The notes under the pieces: generated by a model
Seen by the model: the letters and a program-made list of their open reading frames with translations, nothing else
What the model was told of the DNA's origin: nothing
The model's database searches: none
Made by a program: the position numbers and the translations under genes
Part shown: positions 1-8,872 of the stretch, piece after piece
Position numbering within the stretch: position 1 is the stretch's first letter
How the letters are laid out: each line of letters begins with the position of its first letter
Source of the DNA: Acidihalobacter yilgarnensis
GTDB lineage: Bacteria; Pseudomonadota; Gammaproteobacteria; DSM-5130; Acidihalobacteraceae
Length of the DNA stretch: 64,000 nucleotides
Assembly (NCBI RefSeq): GCF_001753245.1
Contig: NZ_CP017415.1
Span: 62,001 to 126,000, forward strand
Direction of reading: 5' to 3'

Positions 1-1323
1 TCCTTGTCGCTCCCGGCCTTCGCCGAACTACCGCCGGTGGTCGACGGGCATCAGGTGCCCTCGCTGGCACCCATGTTGAGCAAGATTCTCCCGGCCGTGG
101 TGAACATCTCGGCGCGCGGCGAGGTGAAGGTACACAATCCGCTGCTCGACAACCCTCAGTTCCGGCGGTATTTCGGGCTACCGGACGTACCTGAGGAGCA
201 GCGGGTCGAGGAACTCGGTTCCGGCGTCATCATCAATGCCGCCAAGGGTTATGTGTTGACCAACAACCACGTGGTCAAGGATGCCCAGAAGATCACCGTT
301 ACCTTGCGCGACGGCCGACAGTTCGATGCCCGTCTGATCGGTCGTGACAAGGCGACCGACATCGCCATCCTGCAGATTCCGGCCGGGCACTTGACGCAGC
401 TACCGCTGGGCGATTCCACGCGCCTGCGCGTCGGCGATTATGTCGTCGCCATCGGCAATCCCTTCGGGCTTGGCCAGACGGTGACATCCGGTATTGTCTC
501 TGCACTGGGTCGTAGCGGCCTGGGTATCGAGTCGTACGAAGACTTCATCCAGACCGATGCACCGATCAATCCGGGTAATTCCGGCGGCGCACTGGTGGAT
601 CTGCATGGCCATCTGGTGGGTATCAATACCGCAATCCTCGGCCCCGACGGCGCCAATATCGGTATCGGTTTCGCCATTCCCGTGAACATGGCCATCGACG
701 TCATGGACCAGCTGGTCAAATATGGGCGCGTCGAGCGCGGGCGCATCGGTATCGCCGCGCAGAATCTCACGCCGGCACTGGCCAAGGCGTTTGGTGTCAA
801 GCAAACGCAAGGCGCGATTATTGCCCAGGTCCAGCCCGATTCGCCCGCGACCAAGGCCGGGCTGAAGGCCGGTGATATCGTGATCGAGGTCAATGGCCGC
901 AAGGTTCACGATGCCGCACAGATGCGCAATATCTTTGGCCTGCTGCGTATTGGCACCGAGGTCAAGATGCAGGTACTTCGTCACGACCGGCCCATGACGT
1001 TCTCGGTGGTCATTGCCAAGCCGACGCAAACTACCGTTGCCGGTGCGCGCATCAATCCGCTGCTTGCTGGCGCGACCCTGGGCGAGGTGCCGGCGGAGCT
1101 GGCGCGGCAAGCCAAGCTGCATGGCGTGGCCGTGATGGCGGTTCAGGCCGGCTCCCCGGCGGAACACGGGGGGCTGCTGAAGGGCGACGTGATTCAGTCG
1201 GTGAATCAGGTGCCGGTGGGCGATATGTCGACCTTCGTGCGTGAGATCAAGCGTCACCCGAAGTCGCTGTTGTTCAACGTACGGCGCGGTAATGGTGCCT
1301 TGTTTATCTCCCTCGGCGGTTGA
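1..1323 (+). CDS. degQ: DegQ/DegP-type periplasmic serine protease, 5' end outside window
   Basis: Do-family (HtrA) periplasmic protease and chaperone that degrades misfolded envelope proteins. Numbering from the TTG at position 4, the catalytic triad is His89 (in TNNHVV), Asp119 (in ATDIAIL) and Ser193 (in GNSGGAL). Two PDZ domains follow, at roughly residues 250-340 and 355-435, the second with a VMAVQAGSPAE ligand-binding stretch. The first residues, LSLPAFAEL, look like the end of a signal peptide with AFA cleavage, and the frame is open to base 1. The true start therefore lies upstream of the window and TTG4 is probably not it. Two PDZ domains and the length fit DegQ/DegP/MucD; these three cannot be separated reliably here, so the symbol is approximate. 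Confidence 0.9.
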   Translation, partial: SLSLPAFAELPPVVDGHQVPSLAPMLSKILPAVVNISARGEVKVHNPLLDNPQFRRYFGLPDVPEEQRVEELGSGVIINAAKGYVLTNNHVVKDAQKITVTLRDGRQFDARLIGRDKATDIAILQIPAGHLTQLPLGDSTRLRVGDYVVAIGNPFGLGQTVTSGIVSALGRSGLGIESYEDFIQTDAPINPGNSGGALVDLHGHLVGINTAILGPDGANIGIGFAIPVNMAIDVMDQLVKYGRVERGRIGIAAQNLTPALAKAFGVKQTQGAIIAQVQPDSPATKAGLKAGDIVIEVNGRKVHDAAQMRNIFGLLRIGTEVKMQVLRHDRPMTFSVVIAKPTQTTVAGARINPLLAGATLGEVPAELARQAKLHGVAVMAVQAGSPAEHGGLLKGDVIQSVNQVPVGDMSTFVREIKRHPKSLLFNVRRGNGALFISLGG

Positions 1324-1332
1324 GCGGACTGC

Positions 1333-1360
1333 GAACACCCCGGCTTAACCCGGGGTGTTC
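1333..1360. terminator. Bidirectional hairpin between degQ and moaE
   Basis: Perfect 11-bp stem (1333-1343 with 1350-1360) and a 6-nt loop, between the convergent ends of the protease gene and moaE; it overlaps the last codons of moaE. There is no long T run on either side, so termination is inferred from shape and position. Confidence 0.6.
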
Positions 1361-1788
1361 TGCTCCACCCAGCGTTGGGTGCCGTCGTCGAGGGTTTCCC
1401 GCTTCCAGAAGGGCGCGCGGTGCTTGAGCGCCTCCATCAGGTGGCGGCAGGCCTCGAAGGCTGCGGCACGGTGCGCCGACCAGGCTGCGGTGAGTACGAT
1501 CGGCTCGCCGGGCAGTAGCCGTCCGACACGGTGAATCACCAGGCAGTCGGTCAGCGGCCAGCGCGCTTCCGCCTCGCCGACGATCACGCCGAGTTCGCGC
1601 TCCGTCATGCCAGGATAGTGTTCGAGAAACAGCTCGCAGACGTTGTCGCCGACATTGAAGTCGCGCATGGTACCGACGAACGCGGACGTGGCGCCGACGC
1701 GTCCGTCATCGAGCCGGTGCTCGGCGGTGTATGCCGCCAGCGACATCCATGGGTCGAAGCCCGTTTTTTCAAGTCGGACGCAGGACAT
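1345..1788 (-). CDS. moaE: Molybdopterin synthase catalytic subunit MoaE
   Basis: Large subunit of molybdopterin synthase, which inserts two sulfurs carried by MoaD thiocarboxylate into cyclic pyranopterin monophosphate. The 147-residue length is normal for MoaE. The family signatures are visible: GATSAFVGTMRDFN near the N-terminus, LEHYPGMTE, a central VIHRVGRLLPGEPIV, and the C-terminal ALKHRAPFWKRE, which carries the active-site lysines. The ATG at 1788 directly follows the moaD stop codon (1789-1791), so the two genes form a tightly coupled moaDE operon transcribed away from moaC. Confidence 0.95.
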   Translation of the reverse strand: MSCVRLEKTGFDPWMSLAAYTAEHRLDDGRVGATSAFVGTMRDFNVGDNVCELFLEHYPGMTERELGVIVGEAEARWPLTDCLVIHRVGRLLPGEPIVLTAAWSAHRAAAFEACRHLMEALKHRAPFWKRETLDDGTQRWVEQNTPG

Positions 1789-2022
1789 TCAGCCGCCCGT
1801 GACCGGTGGGAAGAAGGCGACCTCGTCGCCGTCGGCCACCGGGTGGCTGGAGGCGACATACTCCTGGTTGAGTGCGGCCAGAACGCGCGCATCGGCGTCG
1901 GCACCCGGTGCGACCTTGGCCCATACGTCAGCCACGGTCGTGATGCCGGCGAATTCGATACGATCCTCGCCGCGCCCCACGCGTTCGCGCAGGCTGGCGA
2001 AATAGCGGACAGTGATGCTCAT
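1789..2022 (-). CDS. moaD: Molybdopterin synthase sulfur-carrier subunit MoaD
   Basis: Ubiquitin-like sulfur carrier of 77 residues. It begins MSITVRYFASL and ends in the diagnostic Gly-Gly (FFPPVTGG), which is adenylated by a MoeB-type enzyme and converted to a thiocarboxylate. The frame stays open upstream to 2217, but homology starts at the ATG at 2022 and the extension is the shadow of moaC on the other strand. It is adjacent to moaE with no gap. The 48 bp between moaD and the divergent moaC must hold both promoters. Confidence 0.93.
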   Translation of the reverse strand: MSITVRYFASLRERVGRGEDRIEFAGITTVADVWAKVAPGADADARVLAALNQEYVASSHPVADGDEVAFFPPVTGG

Positions 2023-2070
2023 GCTTCTGCTAGTCTTGTGACGGTATCGTAATTCTAACCCAGGAAGACG

Positions 2071-2565
2071 ATGAACGAATTGACCCACTTCGACCGCAAG
2101 GGCCAGGCACATATGGTCGACGTCGGCGGCAAGGCCGAGACGCACCGCGTGGCTGTTGCCGAGGGGCGCATCCTCATGCGCTCTCAGACGCTCGACCTGA
2201 TCCGCCAAGGCGGGCATAAGAAGGGTGACGTGCTAGGCATTGCTCGCATCGCGGGCATCATGGGTGCCAAGCGCACAGCCGACCTCATACCCTTGTGCCA
2301 TCCATTGGCCTTGACCCACGTGGAGCTGGATTTTCGCATCGACGGCGAGGAATTCAGCGTGCGCTGCCGTTGTCGCGCCGAGACGCGCGGGCGCACCGGT
2401 GTCGAGATGGAGGCACTGACTGCGGTGCAGATCGCCCTGCTTACCATCTATGACATGTGCAAGGCAGTGGACCGGGGCATGAGCATCGACGGCGTACGCC
2501 TGATACGTAAGTCCGGTGGCAAGAGCGGCGATTGGGGTGATGACACTCCCAGCGAGCCCGCCTAG
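2071..2565 (+). CDS. moaC: Cyclic pyranopterin monophosphate synthase MoaC
   Basis: Catalyses formation of cyclic pyranopterin monophosphate from the MoaA product in molybdenum-cofactor synthesis. The 164-residue protein shows [24 protein letters not shown] and the C-terminal [11 protein letters not shown], whose Asp128 and Lys131 match the active-site residues of E. coli MoaC. An AGGAAG ribosome site lies about 5 nt before the ATG. It is divergent from moaDE. No moaA or moaB is in the window, so the pathway is only partly represented here. Confidence 0.95.
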   Translation: MNELTHFDRKGQAHMVDVGGKAETHRVAVAEGRILMRSQTLDLIRQGGHKKGDVLGIARIAGIMGAKRTADLIPLCHPLALTHVELDFRIDGEEFSVRCRCRAETRGRTGVEMEALTAVQIALLTIYDMCKAVDRGMSIDGVRLIRKSGGKSGDWGDDTPSEPA

Positions 2566-2567
2566 CC

Positions 2568-3044
2568 CTACTGCGGACGGCTGCGCCCGTAAAATAGCCG
2601 CATCGACTTGACCAATGCGTCGACGCGCTGTCGTATCTGATCGCGGGTCGTTCGGTAGGCGTCGAGCCCATCGTCCCCATCGTCGTCGCCCTCGATTCTG
2701 GGCGCGGCGATGAGCCAGCGTTTCTCGGTCGCGCTTGAGGGCACCGCGGCGTGCAGCGTTTCGTCCGGGTCGCTGATGATGATGATCACATCGGCCCAGA
2801 GCAGGCGGTCGCGGGAGATGAGTTTTTCCTGCTGCCGGCGAATATCGAGACCGACCTCTTCCATCACCTGGACAGTCTGCCGGCTCAACGGTTTGCTCTG
2901 CATGCCGGCGGAGCAAACCTCGACGAGGCCATTGGCTTCCTGTCGCATGAAGGCCTCGGCCATTTGCGAACGATCACTGTTGTGCGCGTCAATGATCAGG
3001 ATATGCGGCTGACGGCGGAAATTTGGGGAGCCATCACCGCGCAT
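2568..3044 (-). CDS. LMW-phosphatase / arsenate-reductase-fold protein lacking the catalytic cysteine
   Basis: The sequence aligns along its length with low-molecular-weight tyrosine phosphatases and thioredoxin-linked arsenate reductases: P-loop segment NSDRSQMAEAF, then VEVCSAGMQ, VMEEVGLDI, and a DPDE acid loop. In the P-loop, where the family has C-x5-R (usually CTGNSCRSQ), this protein has DAHNSDRSQ, so both cysteines are aspartate. The Asp-loop and the arginine remain. Without the nucleophile it should not act by the usual phosphocysteine mechanism, so it may be a binding pseudoenzyme or have a different chemistry. A GGAGG site sits 5 nt before the ATG. It ends 2 bp from the convergent moaC. 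Function unknown. Confidence 0.7.
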   Translation of the reverse strand: MRGDGSPNFRRQPHILIIDAHNSDRSQMAEAFMRQEANGLVEVCSAGMQSKPLSRQTVQVMEEVGLDIRRQQEKLISRDRLLWADVIIIISDPDETLHAAVPSSATEKRWLIAAPRIEGDDDGDDGLDAYRTTRDQIRQRVDALVKSMRLFYGRSRPQ

Positions 3045-3264
3045 GTGAACCTCCGTCCGGACCGATCGCAGGTGTCTGCGCCTCGGGGTGCCCGCGCAGG
3101 CGGGCGCTGAGAAGTTTTATAGTCATGTCCTCGCGTCATGCTGCAGGGTGCTGCCGATGGAGTTTAACCCCTGGAGAGTAACGCGTCAGTCATACACGTG
3201 CGCGGTCCAAGCGACTAAGATGGAACTGATCGTCGTATCGCCACCCTGCCTTGGAGTTCTCCAC

Positions 3265-5142
3265 ATGAAATGGATCAAGCGCCTGTTCCTGCTGGCAGTC
3301 GTCATCCTGTTGCTGGCCGTGGTCGGTCTCGCCGCGTTCGTGATGACCTTCAATCCCAACGATTACAAGCCTCGCATCGAGCAGTTGGTCAAGGAAAAGA
3401 CCGGGCGTACGTTGAGTATCGACGGTCAGATGCACTTGACGATCTACCCGCGTCTGGGTCTGCGCCTTGCCAAGGTGAGCCTCAGCAATCCGGCCGGTTT
3501 CAATACGCAGGCACCTTTCGCCAGTATCGACCGCCTCGACCTCGACGTTGAGCTGATGCCTTTGCTGAGTCATAAGCTGGTGGTCGACAAGGTGGTGCTG
3601 AGTGGATTGGACGTCAACCTGGTTCGCCAAGCCGACGGTCGTACCAATTGGCAGGGACTGGCGGGCGCCGCCTCCGCGTCCGCGCCGGCAGGTGCCGCGA
3701 AACCTGCCGAACCCGGAGCCGCCGGCATGGTTGCGGGCGCACCCTTTGCGCTGGCAGTGGCCGGTGTCGACATCCAGCGCGCGCGGATCACCCTGGACGA
3801 CAAACTGGTTGGCCGACATCTCGTGGTGGCGCCGCTGAATCTGAGCGTGGGTCATCTGGCACCGGGTCGCAGCGCACCTCTGTCGCTGGATTTCCACATC
3901 GAGGACAGCAAGCCCGCATTGGGATTGGATGGGCGTCTGAGCGCCAATCTGAGCGCCGATCTTGCGGCGGCCCGCTATCAGTTGAACGACATGAATCTCA
4001 AGTTATCCGCCAAGGGCGCTGCGATGCCGAAGGGCGCGCTCGACACGGTGGTCCAGGGTAGCCTGGATGTCGATCTGGCCAAGGATGGGCGGATCGCGCT
4101 CAAGCCCCTCAAGGTCACCGTGAACGGTAGCCATTTGACCGGGAATATCGACATTACCGATCTTGCACATCCGCACATCGGCTTTGCCCTGGCGCTGGAT
4201 CAGCTCGACGTCGATCAATATCTGCCGCCACCACCCACTGCGGCCAAAAGCGGTGTCGGCAGCTCGACCGCAGCCCCTGTGCCCTGGTCGGATAAACCGC
4301 TGCAGATTCCGCTTGGCGAGCTGAGACGGGTAAACGCGGACGGTAGCTTGAGCATCGGCCAACTCACCGCGCGCAAGCTCAAGCTAAGCCAGGTCAGGCT
4401 CGCACTGAGCGCGCGTAACGGCCTCTTGCGCGTAACCGACATGAGCGCAGGTCTGTACGGTGGCACGTTCAAGGGCGAGGCCAACCTCGATGCGCGCCGG
4501 GCGACGCCGACGATAGCGGTAAAGGCCGCGCTGAGTGGGATACGGATCGGCGATTTTCTCAAGGATTATGCGGGCGACAGCTACCTCACCGGCAAGACCG
4601 ATCTGCAGGCAGATCTGCAGACTCGGGGTGATTCGGAGCGCGCGCTGGTCAATGCCCTGGATGGCAAGCTGTCGCTGGCAGTGCACGACGGTTCGATCCA
4701 GCGCTCACGCTTGGCCGATCAGATCCAGTCGGTGCTGATCAAGGTGCGCGAGTTGCGTCAGGGCAGCCCAGTCGGCGCGCCCGGAAGCGAAACCAAGTTC
4801 GCCTCACTGACCGCGACGGGGCAGGTCAAGGCCGGCGTGATCGACAATCGTGACATGGCGCTCAATGCGATTCGTTTTGCGGCCAACGGTAGCGGTACGG
4901 TTAGCCTGCCCAAACGAGAAATCGACTACGCGCTACGCTTCACACAGGCCAACGGCAAGGGCACGCCGATTCCATTGCTGATACGCGGCCCCCTGCATCA
5001 TCCGGGCTATGAGATTGATCTCAAATCGATGGCCAAAGACGTACTACGGCAGCGTTTGGATCAGGAAAAGCAGAAGGCCGGTGACCAGCTCAAGCAGCGG
5101 CTGGAAAAGGCCGTGCCCGGCTTGAAGGGTCTGTTTAAGTAG
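3265..5142 (+). CDS. AsmA-family inner-membrane/periplasmic protein
   Basis: A 625-residue protein with a short basic N-terminus and one membrane anchor (about residues 6-28), followed by the AsmA opening NPNDYKPRIEQLVKEKTGR and the repeating beta-strand pattern of AsmA and related lipid-transfer-like proteins. The C-terminal AsmA domain is recognisable at about residues 430-580 (LADQIQSVLIKVRELRQ and neighbours). The ATG at 3265 is preferred over earlier in-frame codons because it precedes the membrane anchor and has GGAG about 10 nt upstream. AsmA relatives influence outer-membrane assembly and probably phospholipid movement. The next gene starts directly after the stop codon. Confidence 0.85.
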   Translation: MKWIKRLFLLAVVILLLAVVGLAAFVMTFNPNDYKPRIEQLVKEKTGRTLSIDGQMHLTIYPRLGLRLAKVSLSNPAGFNTQAPFASIDRLDLDVELMPLLSHKLVVDKVVLSGLDVNLVRQADGRTNWQGLAGAASASAPAGAAKPAEPGAAGMVAGAPFALAVAGVDIQRARITLDDKLVGRHLVVAPLNLSVGHLAPGRSAPLSLDFHIEDSKPALGLDGRLSANLSADLAAARYQLNDMNLKLSAKGAAMPKGALDTVVQGSLDVDLAKDGRIALKPLKVTVNGSHLTGNIDITDLAHPHIGFALALDQLDVDQYLPPPPTAAKSGVGSSTAAPVPWSDKPLQIPLGELRRVNADGSLSIGQLTARKLKLSQVRLALSARNGLLRVTDMSAGLYGGTFKGEANLDARRATPTIAVKAALSGIRIGDFLKDYAGDSYLTGKTDLQADLQTRGDSERALVNALDGKLSLAVHDGSIQRSRLADQIQSVLIKVRELRQGSPVGAPGSETKFASLTATGQVKAGVIDNRDMALNAIRFAANGSGTVSLPKREIDYALRFTQANGKGTPIPLLIRGPLHHPGYEIDLKSMAKDVLRQRLDQEKQKAGDQLKQRLEKAVPGLKGLFK

Positions 5143-5769
5143 GTGGGTCTGGCGGCGCGGAGTTGTGCTGGTATCCTCGCCGCGACGCTGCTCGGCGGCG
5201 CGGCGTCAGCTGGCGCGTGCGCCGCCGAAATTCAACGTCTATCAGTACACTATTCGGGGGCGTTGGATTTACAACTGCGGGTATTGATCGATGCCCCGGT
5301 CGCCCGTGTGGCCTCAATTCTCAACGACCCCGATGACTTGGCTCATCTGCTGCCCGGTGCGACCTCGGTTCGCATCCTGCCCGGTGCTCCATCGGGTAGC
5401 CAACGGCTGAGTGTCCAACTGCAAGGCTGTCTGCTGTTTTTCTGCCCGAGTCTGACCGATGTGATGGATCTACGCCGCGAGCGCAGCGGCTTCGTCGGGG
5501 ACACCGTGCCAGCCCTCAGTGACTTCAGCGCCGGGCAAATGAGCTGGCGTTATCTGGCCGAGCCGGGGGATCGCACGCTGCTCTATCTGCATGCGCACCT
5601 GGTGCCGAGGATATGGGTGCCGCCGCTGATCGGTCCCTATCTGATCGAAACCAAGGTTGAGAATCAAATGAAAACGACCGTCAGACGTCTGGAACGTGCC
5701 GCAAAGGGCGGGCCGCTGCGCGTCCCGCACCGGCCGGAGCCGATCAATATTCCCGGCTTCAATTTTTGA
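5143..5769 (+). CDS. Exported SRPBCC (START-like) protein
   Basis: A GTG start follows the AsmA stop codon with no gap, so it is probably translated from the same message. The 208-residue product has a signal peptide (about residues 1-27, ending AGACAA) and then a domain with the polyketide-cyclase/SRPBCC pattern: [18 protein letters not shown] early, a hydrophobic cavity-lining middle, and a C-terminal amphipathic helix ([19 protein letters not shown]). Such folds bind hydrophobic ligands. Pairing with AsmA suggests, without proving, a role in envelope lipid handling. No catalytic residues can be assigned. Confidence 0.65.
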   Translation: MGLAARSCAGILAATLLGGAASAGACAAEIQRLSVHYSGALDLQLRVLIDAPVARVASILNDPDDLAHLLPGATSVRILPGAPSGSQRLSVQLQGCLLFFCPSLTDVMDLRRERSGFVGDTVPALSDFSAGQMSWRYLAEPGDRTLLYLHAHLVPRIWVPPLIGPYLIETKVENQMKTTVRRLERAAKGGPLRVPHRPEPINIPGFNF

Positions 5770-5773
5770 ATCG

Positions 5774-6850
5774 ATGCGCAAAACATTCAGTCAACGCGTA
5801 CTCGGATGGTGGCGCCTGCACGGGCGCAAAGACCTGCCCTGGCAGCGCGACCCGACCCCCTATCGCGTGTGGGTCTCCGAGATTATGCTGCAGCAGACCC
5901 AGGTGAATACCGTGATCGGTTATTTCGATCGCTTTATGACGCGTTTCCCCACGCTCGAAGACCTCGCCGCCGCACCTCTCGACGAAGTGCTTGAGTTGTG
6001 GACCGGGCTTGGTTACTACGCCCGGGCACGTAATCTGCATCGCGCCGCGCAAAACGCCATCGCGCGCCATGCCGGTCTGCCGCAGAGCCTTGAGGCATTG
6101 GTCGCCCTGCCGGGCATCGGCCGCTCCACGGCTGGCGCGGTACTGGCGCTGGCCCATGGTGCGCACGCGACCATTCTCGACGGCAACGTCAAGCGTGTCC
6201 TCGCGCGTCACGGCGGCGTTGACGGTTGGCCTGGCGAGCCAGCCGTGATGCGCGGATTGTGGTCACTTGCCGAGGCGTTGACCCCATCCCGGCAAGCCGG
6301 CCCCTATGCGCAGGCCATGATGGATCTGGGTGCGACGCTTTGCACGCGCAGCCGACCGAATTGCGAGGTTTGCCCCGTCAATGCCGATTGCATTGCCATG
6401 CGCGAAGGTAGGCAAGCCGATTGGCCGACGCCCAAACCACGCAAGACACTACCCGAGCGTCAGATCTGGATGCTGCTGCTGCGTGATCATGAGGGTGCCG
6501 TGTTCCTGGAGCGACGGCCGCCCAGCGGCATCTGGGGCGGGCTTTGGAGCTTGCCCGAGGTCGCCACGCGCGCCGAAGCCGATGCGCGCGCATACGCCCT
6601 CGCCGGCGGCCGACCGGCGTGCTGGCGGGCACTCGATCCCATACGCCACACATTCACCCACTTCCGCTTGAACATCCACCCGCTGACCGGGCGATTGCAT
6701 GGCCCTGCTGCCTTGGGGGTGAAAGACGCGGCCCAGGTCTGGTATAAACCGGGACAACCGCCACCCGGAGGCATGCCCGCCCCGGTGGTATCCCTGCTGG
6801 AGCAGCCCGAGCGGGCCATAGCGATAAACCACGAGGACACAAACATATGA
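5774..6850 (+). CDS. mutY: A/G-specific adenine DNA glycosylase MutY
   Basis: Removes adenine mispaired with 8-oxoguanine. From ATG 5774 (358 aa) the sequence shows catalytic Glu36 ([11 protein letters not shown]), the helix-hairpin-helix [12 protein letters not shown], catalytic Asp136 (TILDGNV), and an iron-sulfur site C190-x6-C197-x2-C200-x5-C206. A C-terminal MutT-like domain (about 235-340), which recognises the opposite 8-oxoG, includes [19 protein letters not shown]. The frame is open upstream into the previous gene, but homology begins at MRKTFSQRV. The stop overlaps the yggX start (ATGA), a pairing usual in gammaproteobacteria. Confidence 0.96.
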   Translation: MRKTFSQRVLGWWRLHGRKDLPWQRDPTPYRVWVSEIMLQQTQVNTVIGYFDRFMTRFPTLEDLAAAPLDEVLELWTGLGYYARARNLHRAAQNAIARHAGLPQSLEALVALPGIGRSTAGAVLALAHGAHATILDGNVKRVLARHGGVDGWPGEPAVMRGLWSLAEALTPSRQAGPYAQAMMDLGATLCTRSRPNCEVCPVNADCIAMREGRQADWPTPKPRKTLPERQIWMLLLRDHEGAVFLERRPPSGIWGGLWSLPEVATRAEADARAYALAGGRPACWRALDPIRHTFTHFRLNIHPLTGRLHGPAALGVKDAAQVWYKPGQPPPGGMPAPVVSLLEQPERAIAINHEDTNI

Positions 6851-7116
6851 CACGCATGGTGCAGTGTGCCTACCTGGGCAAGGAAGGCGAAGGCCTTGAC
6901 CGCCCCACCTATCCGGGAGAACTCGGCAAACGGGTCTACGAACAGATTTCCAAGGAGGCCTGGCAGCTTTGGCTGCGCCACCAGACCATGCTCATCAACG
7001 AATATCGTCTGAGCCCGGTCGACCCCAAGGCACGCAAGTTTCTTGAGGAAGAAATGGACAAATTTCTCTTCGGCGGTGAGGTGAGCAAGCCAGAAGGCTA
7101 CGTGCCTCCCGCTTGA
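6847..7116 (+). CDS. yggX: Probable Fe(2+)-trafficking protein YggX
   Basis: An 89-residue protein with the full YggX signature: [43 protein letters not shown] and [12 protein letters not shown]. YggX protects iron-sulfur enzymes from oxidative damage and is linked to iron supply for MutY-like proteins. The start overlaps the mutY stop by 4 nt, indicating translational coupling. Confidence 0.95.
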   Translation: MTRMVQCAYLGKEGEGLDRPTYPGELGKRVYEQISKEAWQLWLRHQTMLINEYRLSPVDPKARKFLEEEMDKFLFGGEVSKPEGYVPPA

Positions 7117-7121
7117 AGGAC

Positions 7122-7151
7122 TTGACGCCAGGTGCCCGGAGCCGGTTTAAT
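7122..7151 (+). promoter_or_regulatory. Sigma-70 promoter for tRNA-Phe
   Basis: TTGACG (7122-7127), an 18-bp spacer and TTTAAT (7146-7151), followed by a GC-rich stretch of the kind found at stringently controlled stable-RNA promoters. It lies about 50 bp upstream of the tRNA. Found by eye. Confidence 0.5.
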
Positions 7152-7200
7152 TCGCCCTCGCCGCGCTTCTGGTGCGCGGCACTCCGCGGCACCGCATTCT

Positions 7201-7276
7201 GGCCAGGTAGCTCAGTTGGTAGAGCAGGGGATTGAAAATCCCCGTGTCGGCAGTTCGATTCTGTCCCTGGCCACCA
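7201..7276 (+). tRNA. tRNA-Phe (GAA)
   Basis: A 76-nt cloverleaf: 7-bp acceptor stem (7201-7207 with 7266-7272), a D-arm with GGTAGAGC, an anticodon stem GGGGA/TCCCC with loop TTGAAAA (anticodon GAA at 7234-7236), a T-arm with TTCGATT, and an encoded terminal CCA. It stands alone; the following DNA is gene-poor and leads into a mobile element. Confidence 0.96.
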
Positions 7277-7809
7277 TTAAATCAAGGGCTTATCCGGCAG
7301 CTTGAGTGAGATCTCGGCGCGTCACGCGAAAAACGCGTCATTGATGCGCTCCTTCGAATCGCCCGGATGTCCACGCCCTATCGCCAAGAACTCGGCCGCT
7401 TAGGTCATCCTCGCTAGCAATCTGGCTCGCGGCGTCTCGTCTCAGATCACGTGAGCAGTTGCATTACGCTGCCCATTTGAGAGACGGACCTAGGGCGACA
7501 TCTGTTGGCAACGATAGCGACGATCGCATTGACAGAGGTGCGGTGGTGCTTCATCCGGGGGGTGTGCGTTTTGTGATTGCCTTGCTTGCACTGTTCGAGC
7601 GTTAGCCGGATCAGCCGCATCTGCGAGACAAAAGTGCAGAACTTAGCGTTCTATGTTGTTGGGCGCCCAAGCAAAGCGTTGGCTTGCCTTTTGTTGTCTG
7701 GCTAGCGCTCGTCCTTGAAAGCAGATGCTAGAAGCGCGCTTGGCATTGCGTGCAATGCATCGCACTCAGACGTTAAGTCATTATTCGTTCGTTCGGCAGT
7801 TATTCTAAA
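7277..7809. other. Gene-free stretch between tRNA-Phe and the transposon
   Basis: No open frame here has a plausible start, codon use or family signature, and no second copy of the tRNA 3' end was seen. The composition is more AT-rich than the surrounding core genes. It may be decayed accessory DNA next to a tRNA gene, a common integration site, but no integrase remnant is recognisable. Confidence 0.5.
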
Positions 7810-7830
7810 GGGTATCCGGATTTGGGTGTG
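7810..7830 (+). repeat. Left terminal inverted repeat
   Basis: Begins GGGTATCCGGATTTGGG and matches the reverse complement of 13092-13112 at all 21 positions; past one mismatch the next 4 bases (TTTG) also match. It contains the small palindrome ATCCGGAT. Confidence 0.75.
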
Positions 7831-8092
7831 CTTTGTTCGCCCCGATTCAGCTACCTGCAGGATCTTGAATAATGTGTTTCTGGTGGCGACCTAGTGGGTT
7901 CCGAAGTAATGTCCGCTTTCCGATCAGGTTGATTTCCGCTGTCGACCCTCTCCGGCCGTTCGCCGTGTTAATCATGATCCGTCGGCTCCAGGCTGAAAAG
8001 CAGTCAAACTGTTAACGGTCGGGGACATCAACTATGCGCTGGCATCTGCATGCTGTTGTTGCGCGACCATATGTTCATTACCGCACGCCCTG

Positions 8093-8872
8093 CTACAGGT
8101 CCCAAAAGATGTTCCCATCACTTCTCGTGGTCACAACTTTGCGCACTTCTTGGCCAGATGCCGTCGTAAATAATTCACCAGAAGCATGGTTGGCGTATGT
8201 AGTCGACATTCGCTGAGTATCGTACTGAATCGGACCATCAGACATCACGACAAGGCGAGGCTTGCAGTAGTTGAAGACTTCGGCACAGTAGCCGCTTTCG
8301 CGTCCGTGATGCGATGCAACGAACACATCGACACGGCTGAGTAGTGCGCGGATTTCCGGATTGATGAGTAGTCGCAACCACCCCGGACGCTCAAGGTCAC
8401 CACCAAGTACGAACGAGACGTTGCCAACGTCGAGGAACGTGAGCAAACTCAGATTGTTTGTGTCGGTGAAGGCGGGGTAGTCATTATGGTAAATCCTGAC
8501 ATTCAGGCCGGCCAGCTCCAGTTGGTGCGGCGCAACGCTCCCGGTGTAGGAGTCGACCATGGCTAGCAGCTCGTTCATAGAAGGGCTGATTGGCGGATCC
8601 TTCAAGGAGCGAATCTGTGCAGATGTGAGACTGAAGTTTCGCGTTAGGACCTCAAGATTCAAGTTTCGACGAACAGCAAGTAGGTCACTAATGTGGTCCT
8701 CGTCGTAGTTCGTGACGAAAAATCTACGGATGTTCGTGATGCCGCGAGCAGGTAGAAAGAACGATGGTCGGTTCGCTGGACCATGGCCACAGTCGAAGAG
8801 GAGAACGCCCCCATCGCTGCCCACAGCGTAGGCGCAGAAGCCATGATCGACGTTTAGAATCTCGAATCTCAC
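8093..8872 (-). CDS. ComEC-type metallo-beta-lactamase-fold protein, first metal ligand replaced
   Basis: A 259-residue cytosolic MBL-fold protein of the competence (ComEC C-terminal) branch. Recognisable motifs are LLFDCGHG near residue 26, VTNYDEDHISD (Asn55, Asp57, Asp59, His60), GGDLERPGW (Asp159) and SHHGRESG (His188, His189). The family consensus for the second motif is HxDxDH; here the first His is Asn, which should weaken one metal site. The GTG start overlaps the stop of the previous gene in a GTGA junction, so it is the last gene of an operon led by a four-TM protein. A nuclease, phosphodiesterase or regulatory role is possible. It has no membrane segments or DNA-uptake domain, so it is not ComEC itself. 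Confidence 0.75.
   Translation of the reverse strand: MRFEILNVDHGFCAYAVGSDGGVLLFDCGHGPANRPSFFLPARGITNIRRFFVTNYDEDHISDLLAVRRNLNLEVLTRNFSLTSAQIRSLKDPPISPSMNELLAMVDSYTGSVAPHQLELAGLNVRIYHNDYPAFTDTNNLSLLTFLDVGNVSFVLGGDLERPGWLRLLINPEIRALLSRVDVFVASHHGRESGYCAEVFNYCKPRLVVMSDGPIQYDTQRMSTTYANHASGELFTTASGQEVRKVVTTRSDGNIFWDL

Noticed and set aside
1531-2052. A coding frame opposite moaED
   Set aside because: It is antisense to well-supported moaD and moaE and has no recognisable domain.
2023-2070. A molybdenum-cofactor riboswitch before moaC
   Set aside because: Only 48 bp separate moaD and moaC, too short for the known aptamer.
7277-7809. A duplicated tRNA-Phe 3' end as an attachment site for an island
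   Set aside because: No second copy of the tRNA end was found between 7300 and 13300, and no integrase gene is present.
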